This document shows, one piece after another, positions 56,989-64,000 of a stretch of 64,000 nucleotides of DNA (positions within the stretch are counted from its first letter, which is position 1; every line of letters begins with the position of its first letter). Below the pieces are notes generated by a model. That model did not search any database. It had not been told where the DNA came from and saw nothing but the letters and a program-made list of their open reading frames with translations. This stretch comes from Triplophysa rosa (taxonomy: Eukaryota; Chordata; Actinopteri; Cypriniformes; Nemacheilidae), in the NCBI RefSeq assembly GCF_024868665.1, contig NC_079900.1, positions 1,850,078-1,914,077 of the forward strand. Direction: 5' to 3'. The position numbers were made by a program, and so were the translations under genes.

Positions 56989-58856
56989 CAAATCTCAAGA
57001 CTGAGCACCAAACACTGAAATCCAAACCTCACAATAAATTAAAAGCACAAATATTATTTTTATATATTTTTTATCTTCGACAGTAACAAGAATAAATTGA
57101 GACTATGCTATCTAGTTTTAATGTGTCAAAGACCGACTCATTTAAACAAAGATGAAACCAGCTGAAACATTAGCGCAAAACAACAACAACATCTGAGCTA
57201 TAAAATGAGGCCAGTATTCTAGATAAAAGTAAACAGAAAACAACAATATTAAGACATCTAAGAACTTACGTAAGGCGCTGGGGTTTGATGTCATCATGAG
57301 ATGACATCAAACCATCTGAGAGATTTGATCAACATTAGGATCACAACACACCTGCCAATCCACCAACACAACAAACACATCCGACTAGAAAACACACCTG
57401 CAGCCAAATGAATAACAACACATTCTCCTGCATCACATTATTGTCAAAATTCAAATCGGCCGAAAACACCACAGTGATGTTATATCACACATGAACAAAA
57501 CACACAATCGTCAATAATGTAAAATAGACCAAATAAATACATCACCTACAGTTAGCAACTATATTACTTGCAGGTAAAATTGCTTAACGTGATTATTTAA
57601 TATCTTTATTATTTAATGAATGGTGGTATCTATGTTTTACCACGTTTCCAGTTACCATGGTGTGTGATGTCGTGTCTAGCAGCTGGAGTGTGTGTGTTGT
57701 GTTAGATATGATGGATGGGTGGACGGGGTTTATCATATAACTTACTTTCACCCGATTCCTCCCTCTGTGTCAGGAGCTCATAGATTCCCCGTCTGTAAAG
57801 GTCACAGGGGACAGAAAGAAATCACTCATACAAACAGAGAGAGAAACTCAGACCAGACAAACCAAAAAGAAACAGGAGCTTCTCAAGAAACATCTCCCAT
57901 CAAATACACCAAATGATCATGTCTGATGGAGTCATTTTGGGATCATTATCGGACCCAGGCAAAGCTAATACTCAACTGGTTGAGACATAAAACCATCTTA
58001 ACACTGGACTAACACTGTATTTCTCAATGAACACTATAGTCTAAGATATTAATACTAACAAGATGCGCCACTAACGTTACAGTGAATGGCGAGGAATGCA
58101 ACGCTCAACATAGTGAAGGAACCCCCGCCTTCCAGTAAAACGTGCCAATCGTCAATCGGTCAAGACTGTGGACTTGCTGTCACGTAAATAACTGCCCAGA
58201 GGCGTCGCAAACATAGCCGCCGAGTGGCACAACTTCTGTAAACGGACTTTGCTATAGTGAAATGTAATTTATAAAACAGAACCTATAAACGTAATCTCAT
58301 GGAGGGCAGTAGGGAATGTTACTCTGTTGTTCGCATTTATTTTGTAAATATGTTTATTGCTTTTTTTAAACAAACATAATTTCACAGAAGATCACAAACA
58401 GCATTCACATACCCTATTTCCAAACATCCAAAAAATAAGGAATAATAAAAATAAATAAATAATGTATAATGTTTTAACACACCAACACGATAAAACCGTG
58501 AAAAATATCATCAAAAAATGATTATGACATCATCAATGGACGTTAATGAATAAGTCATAAATTAATATAATCAGAGTACAGAGTACCTGTAATTGCAACC
58601 AATCAAGCAATCTACATCAATTAACAACCACCCATCATCCATTCATCAATTAAACCAATCTGCTCATCAACCAACCATAGATTCATTCATTAAACCAATC
58701 AAAGAATGCATAAATAAATGAATAAAAGTGAAAACGTGGTATTATTCATCAGGTGTGTGTGAGTCCTGATGGAGAGTAAACATGATTCTGATGTCACACA
58801 TGTGTTAATGAAGGCAGAGAGGCCACTGTTGCCTCTGGTCAAGAATAATGACATGT
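56989..58856. other. Unclassified DNA
   Basis: 57290-57320 contains 'tttgatgtcatcatgagatg' followed by 'acatcaaacc', a small perfect palindrome. 58590-58720 has a cryptic 'aaccaatca/ccatcaatt' repeat. No gene. Confidence 0.35.
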
Positions 58857-58902
58857 GTGTGTGTGCGCGTGCGTGCGTGCGTGCGTGTGTGTGCGTGTGT
58901 GA
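58852..58902. repeat. Mixed (GT)/(GC) microsatellite
   Basis: 'gtgtgtgtgtgcgcgtgcg' passing into 'tgcgtgcgtgcgtgtgtgt'. Alternating purine-pyrimidine, so capable of left-handed DNA. Confidence 0.9.
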
Positions 58903-59335
58903 ATGGTGCTGTCAGAAGGGATCTCATTTCCTCCGGCACCGATGAGCGCGTTCAGTGTCGACGAACGAGATTAAAAACTCACTCTCTCTCTCCAGAAATT
59001 TCTGAATTTAATAAGTGAACAATTATTTGGTGTCAAATGAAAATTGACAGACGCCGCGACCAAGTCTCTAATAAGTATGCCCACACCTTTAATTAACACG
59101 AGAGAGAGACATGGAGTCTCGTGATGACAGAACCTGGTTTAACCTCAACATCTTCCAGTCGAGACACAACATGAACTAGAGAGTAAAATAAGTGATTCAG
59201 AGACTTTCACAAGAGCACAGACAGCATGTGAAATCATGACTCCATTTACTTTCTTAACACACTTTCCACATCAACAAGTGCATGTTATTTTAAAGACACG
59301 TTGGCCTTCATGAACAGATTCACAGACTGAAACTG
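58903..59335. other. Possible conserved non-coding segment
   Basis: 58915-59100 is non-repetitive, with 'caccgatgagcgcgttcagt', 'aatttaataagtgaacaatt' and 'cacctttaattaacacg'. Judged from appearance only. Confidence 0.2.
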
Positions 59336-62300
59336 TGTCCCGGTGGGACCAAGTCATTGCATGAAAGTCTCGAGTCAAGGCAATCAAGTCCAAGTCCTCC
59401 TCAAGTTTAAACTTCAAGACATAAGTTCTCTTTCCCCAAATCAGTTTCACTGTATTAAATAGTATAGTAGATTGATATTAATTTATGTCAGAAAGGCTTC
59501 ACAATGTTTTATATGAGATAATTAAGGGCACTTTGGTAGAAATGTACTTCACACACCCGACTGAAGATAGATTTATAGATAACTTATAGACTGACTTATA
59601 GATAAAAGCTGTATGGGACACACCAGCTATTCTAACCATGCTCGTTTTGGGTCTGACCTCTATAACTAATATTACTGTATACTTTGTAGAAAAGGGAATT
59701 TAGGTATTAATTAAGTTATACAATTGTTGTTCTTTTGTCTTGAATAGTATATTCAAGGTTTCCAGTAGGAATACTAACATTTTTTATCACAAACACAATG
59801 CAATTTTCATTAAACGATACATTGTTTAAATTAAATAATTTACTGTTATAAATTAATTATTAACTTTCCAATAAAGTTTAAGTATACAACATAAATCAAA
59901 ATGTTCTTGAACTTCATGTTGAAGGTGAATAAATAATGTCAGGATTTTTATTATCATGTTAAATAATGCATTGACTATGAAACATTTTTGTAAGACTATA
60001 GAAAGTAAGAAAATATTTTCTGGTGTACTAATGACTGGGCAATGTGTTTTTCTTCATTATCTCTTACCTTTCTCTAACTCTGTCCCAGTTTGTTCTCCCT
60101 GCCCTCCAAAATAAAAACAAACATCTATAAAAATACAAACATATCTTTAAATGTCGTTCGAACTCCACCTGATGTATGTATGTGGTGTGCACAATTTCTA
60201 AATGTAAACACTACATTCTACAATCATACTCAATGTTAGCTAGTTACAGGCAAAAATATAGAGCTTGTATTCGAGAAATGTGTTATGACTGTCAACGAAA
60301 AATGTAATAATGTATGCTTCGGATTGCACAGAATGAGCCAGCGATCATGAATTATAAGCATGATAGCAACCATTAGCTAGTTTGAGAGAGCAATTACTAG
60401 ATACTAAGTCAAGTCACGAGTCATTGGTGTCCAAGTCAGGTCACGAGTCATTGGTGTCCAAGTCTAAGTCAAGTCACGAGTCATTGGTGTCCAAGTCTAA
60501 GTCAAGTCACGAGTCATTGGTGTCCAAGTCTAAGTCAAGTCACGAGTCATTGGTGTCCAAGTCTAAGTCAAGTCACGAGTCATTGGTGTCCAAGTCTAAG
60601 TCAAGTCACGAGTCATTGGTGTCCAAGTCTAAGTCAAGTCACGAGTCATTGGTGTCCAAGTCTAAGTCAAGTCACGAGTCATTGGTGTCCAAGTCTAAGT
60701 CAAGTCACGAGTCATTGGTGTCCAAGTCTAAGTCAAGTCACGAGTCATTGGTGTCCAAGTCTAAGTCAAGTCACGAGTCATTGGTGTCCAAGTCTAAGTC
60801 AAGTCACGAGTCATTGGTGTCCAAGTCTAAGTCAAGTCACGAGTCATTGGTGTCCAAGTCTAAGTCAAGTCACGAGTCATTGGTGTCCAAGTCTAAGTCA
60901 AGTCACGAGTCATTGGTGTCCAAGTCTAAGTCAAGTCACGAGTCATTGGTGTCCAAGTCTAAGTCAAGTCACGAGTCATTGGTGTCCAAGTCTAAGTCAA
61001 GTCACGAGTCATTGGTGTCCAAGTCTAAGTCAAGTCACGAGTCATTGGTGTCCAAGTCTAAGTCAAGTCACGAGTCATTGGTGTCCAAGTCTAAGTCAAG
61101 TCACGAGTCATTGGTGTCCAAGTCTAAGTCAAGTCACGAGTCATTGGTGTCCAAGTCTAAGTCAAGTCACGAGTCATTGGTGTCCAAGTCTAAGTCAAGT
61201 CACGAGTCATTGGTGTCCAAGTCTAAGTCAAGTCACGAGTCATTGGTGTCCAAGTCTAAGTCAAGTCACGAGTCATTGGTGTCCAAGTCTAAGTCAAGTC
61301 ACGAGTCATTGGTGTCCAAGTCTAAGTCAAGTCACGAGTCATTGGTGTCCAAGTCTAAGTCAAGTCACGAGTCATTGGTGTCCAAGTCTAAGTCAAGTCA
61401 CGAGTCATTGGTGTCCAAGTCTAAGTCAAGTCACGAGTCATTGGTGTCCAAGTCTAAGTCAAGTCACGAGTCATTGGTGTCCAAGTCTAAGTCAAGTCAC
61501 GAGTCATTGGTGTCCAAGTCTAAGTCAAGTCACGAGTCATTGGTGTCCAAGTCTAAGTCAAGTCACGAGTCATTGGTGTCCAAGTCTAAGTCAAGTCACG
61601 AGTCATTGGTGTCCAAGTCTAAGTCAAGTCACGAGTCATTGGTGTCCAAGTCTAAGTCAAGTCACGAGTCATTGGTGTCCAAGTCTAAGTCAAGTCACGA
61701 GTCATTGGTGTCCAAGTCTAAGTCAAGTCACGAGTCATTGGTGTCCAAGTCTAAGTCAAGTCACGAGTCATTGGTGTCCAAGTCTAAGTCAAGTCACGAG
61801 TCATTGGTGTCCAAGTCTAAGTCAAGTCACGAGTCATTGGTGTCCAAGTCTAAGTCAAGTCACGAGTCATTGGTGTCCAAGTCTAAGTCAAGTCACGAGT
61901 CATTGGTGTCCAAGTCTAAGTCAAGTCACGAGTCATTGGTGTCCAAGTCTAAGTCAAGTCACGAGTCATTGGTGTCCAAGTCTAAGTCAAGTCACGAGTC
62001 ATTGGTGTCCAAGTCTAAGTCAAGTCACGAGTCATTGGTGTCCAAGTCTAAGTCAAGTCACGAGTCATTGGTGTCCAAGTCTAAGTCAAGTCACGAGTCA
62101 TTGGTGTCCAAGTCTAAGTCAAGTCACGAGTCATTGGTGTCCAAGTCTAAGTCAAGTCACGAGTCATTGGTGTCCAAGTCTAAGTCAAGTCACGAGTCAT
62201 TGGTGTCCAAGTCTAAATCAAGTCAAGAGTCATTGGTGTCCAAGTCTAAGTCAAGTCGCAAGTCTTCTCTGATTTTGTCGAGTTGAGTCGCATGTCATCA

Positions 62301-62345
62301 AATTTGTGATTCAAGTCCAAGTCATGAGACTTGAGTCCACAACCC
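59336..62345. mobile_element. Transposon-derived region carrying the 33-bp minisatellite
   Basis: The right border, read inverted, is 'cagggttgtggactcaagtc' followed by 'tcatgacttggacttgaatc', typical of a teleost hAT-type end. Left of the array, 59355-59405 holds 'agtctcgagtcaaggcaat' and 'caagtccaagtcctcctcaa', the same 'aagtc' vocabulary. The left end of the element is unclear, so the whole span may be composite. Confidence 0.45.
60408..62285 (+). repeat. 33-bp minisatellite, about 55 copies
   Basis: The unit is 'aagtcaagtcacgagtcatt' plus 'ggtgtccaagtct'. Copies are essentially identical except the first (27 bp, 'tcaggtcacgag') and the last two ('taaatcaagtcaagag', 'agtcgcaagtcttct'). 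As 33 is a multiple of three, one frame stays open for 634 codons with an 11-residue period (KSKSSHESLVS). That frame has no ATG (it opens at a TTG), no unique sequence and no other coding evidence, so I treat it as non-coding. Confidence 0.97.
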
Positions 62346-64000
62346 TGTCGTGTCCTAACTAGATGTCACATTACAAAAATATTTATTATCCATGTTATTT
62401 AAACAGTGCGGGACAGTGGATTCTACATTAGAAACTTAAAAAACACAGTGTAACACAAAAACTTGATAATTGTTTACAGCCACCGAATAAATGAAGAAAC
62501 AGAATTCACTATTTATATGTACGGATTTAAGTGAAATGATCATTTTTGTTTCCACCATCACCTGAGACATACTGGACCAAATGTATCTGCTTTTGTGATG
62601 CAGTATAAATTCACGTCTTTATCATTTTCTCATCCTTATTTCTTTTTATCATGACTCATGACGAAGACCTGAGAGGATTATAGCTCCACACCTCCACAGA
62701 AAGCTAACAGGACATACATCAACATTCATTAACTCTGTGTGCCAACTGTCTGTCTGTCTGTCTTTAAAATTGTCAAGCAATGCTCTGGCGGCGAGACCAT
62801 CTCATCTCAAAATGATGAAGAACTTTAATATTGCCATCTGAATTTGATCGTTCCTTAAGCAGCCTGTAGATGCCTCAAAATGTGTTTGCCGTCATAACGT
62901 CTTGTCTCTTCCTCTACAGCAGAGTTCACACATACATGACGAAACACCTGATCTGTGTGTATGTGTGTTTAAGAGCTGAAAAACTTTGGAATTTAAAATC
63001 AACGTAAGAAAAGAAAGGCATGAGTGAGGAAGAGATACCAATCAACCAAACGGCTAAAAGTGGCTTTCTACTCCATTCATCTTCACTTCTCTCCTCAGCA
63101 TCTTCTCACTGTACCTCAAACACCAAATGACGTCCATGAATACGCAGTTGCTTCAAAGTCATGAAATGTATTCTGCATCAGTCATAACCCTTAAATGTTC
63201 TAGTGTTTTCCATCCGGCCGTCTCAGATCTCCCCACATCGGTTCTCTCTCTATCTGCGGAAATGTGCGGTGCTGTTGAAGCAGATGGCGGGTAAAGCAGT
63301 GCGGAGCGCTTTAATACACTACAACTATTCTCCAGAGAGACGGCAATCTGTCTGCCAGCGGAAGAGAGAGAAACAGAGAGATTGATGGATGGAGAGACTT
63401 CTCGCTCTAATCTAACAGACGTTCGGTGTTTCTGAGAGAACTCCGGCGGTTACAACTCAGCGTATATTCAGCAAGCTCACCACTTCCAGCAGACACAGAT
63501 GAAAGTGAACAAGAGAACGGTTACAGACACAATATTACTCAAAGCCCATCCACAGACACCCTGCCGGAGAGAAAAATCACTTTAATATCTCCAGTGTTTC
63601 TGGCTTTTTTTTAGATTTGTCTGAATAAACGACTCACACGTGTCTCATATAAACCGTCAGAGGATCTCAAACTGCGCTCAGATCTGCACAGACACCAACA
63701 TCTTTCCACAGGACCTCAAACAATTCGAATCACATTCTTCCAACGCCAAATCATCCGAGCAACACCATCCACATCGGTTTCAGAACTTATTCTGTGGAAA
63801 TTTTAGGAGAAACATCGGAGACCTAAATGAAAGGTCAACCTCTGATCCGGCAAACAAATTGTCCAGACAAACTCTGTTGGTACCATCAGCAGCGGTGCGA
63901 TTACACGCTCACAGCATTCAGATTCATTCAGCGGATCAGACCGACTCACGATACGCAGCGTGTGTTTCATTACTCACAGTGTATGAGGTGTGTAACGTTC
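62346..64000. other. Unclassified right edge
   Basis: A 'ctgtctgtctgtctgtctt' run at 62747-62765. 63200-63420 is GC-balanced and stays open in a plus frame (60 codons), but there is no recognisable product or exon border. No repeat ends. Confidence 0.35.

Noticed and set aside
57692..57916. Exon with an acceptor-like 'ccctctgtgtcag' at about 57763-57775
   Set aside because: The following frame is short, Lys/Gln/Thr-rich and has no donor at a sensible place.

Overview
This window looks like nuclear DNA from a teleost fish, most likely a cypriniform (carp/zebrafish relative). I infer this from the kinds of dispersed repeat present: short hAT-type elements with 8-bp target duplications, TTAA-bounded miniature elements, a tRNA-derived SINE remnant, a solo LTR, and the 'accccaaaaatgaaaattctg'-type palindromic MITE in four copies. 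Species is not determinable from the sequence alone. I find no complete protein-coding gene and no tRNA, rRNA or other functional RNA gene. Almost all open frames of 60-140 codons are chance frames, and the long ones are translations of tandem repeats.

Layout. 1-5 kb: hAT remnants, a 531-bp hAT MITE with a perfect 8-bp duplication, a 1.2-kb TTAA-bounded element carrying a hAT end inside it, and a weak minus-strand exon-like segment with a THAP-like motif. 5-19.7 kb: mostly unclassified DNA with scattered MITEs, including a TTAA element at 11032, an inverted-end element at 11445-12300 and a hAT MITE at 15888. 19.7-33.3 kb: a head-to-tail tandem duplication of about 7 kb. Each copy starts with a GACA-family satellite (3.15 kb and 2.6 kb, internally reorganised) followed by about 3.9 kb of nearly identical non-satellite DNA. 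33.3-49.9 kb: unclassified DNA with a degraded SINE, a hAT at 38299, a perfect 41-bp-arm hairpin at 39188, a roughly 940-bp teleost repeat at 41921, a hAT at 44087, a candidate first coding exon at 45517-45603, and a hAT split by a solo LTR (45705-46902). 49.9-52.5 kb: a 58-bp minisatellite. 53-57 kb: TTAA elements, one holding a large palindrome and one holding a cleanly inserted TA-flanked MITE. 59.3-62.3 kb: a 33-bp minisatellite that seems to have grown from the end of a transposon. 62.3-64 kb: unclassified.

The main features are structural: the young 7-kb duplication with uneven divergence, two homogenised minisatellites, and several nested insertions whose empty sites can be reconstructed. 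I did not find a convincing new multi-gene system. The best leads for function are the hairpin at 39188-39293 and the two exon-like segments; both exon calls are weak.
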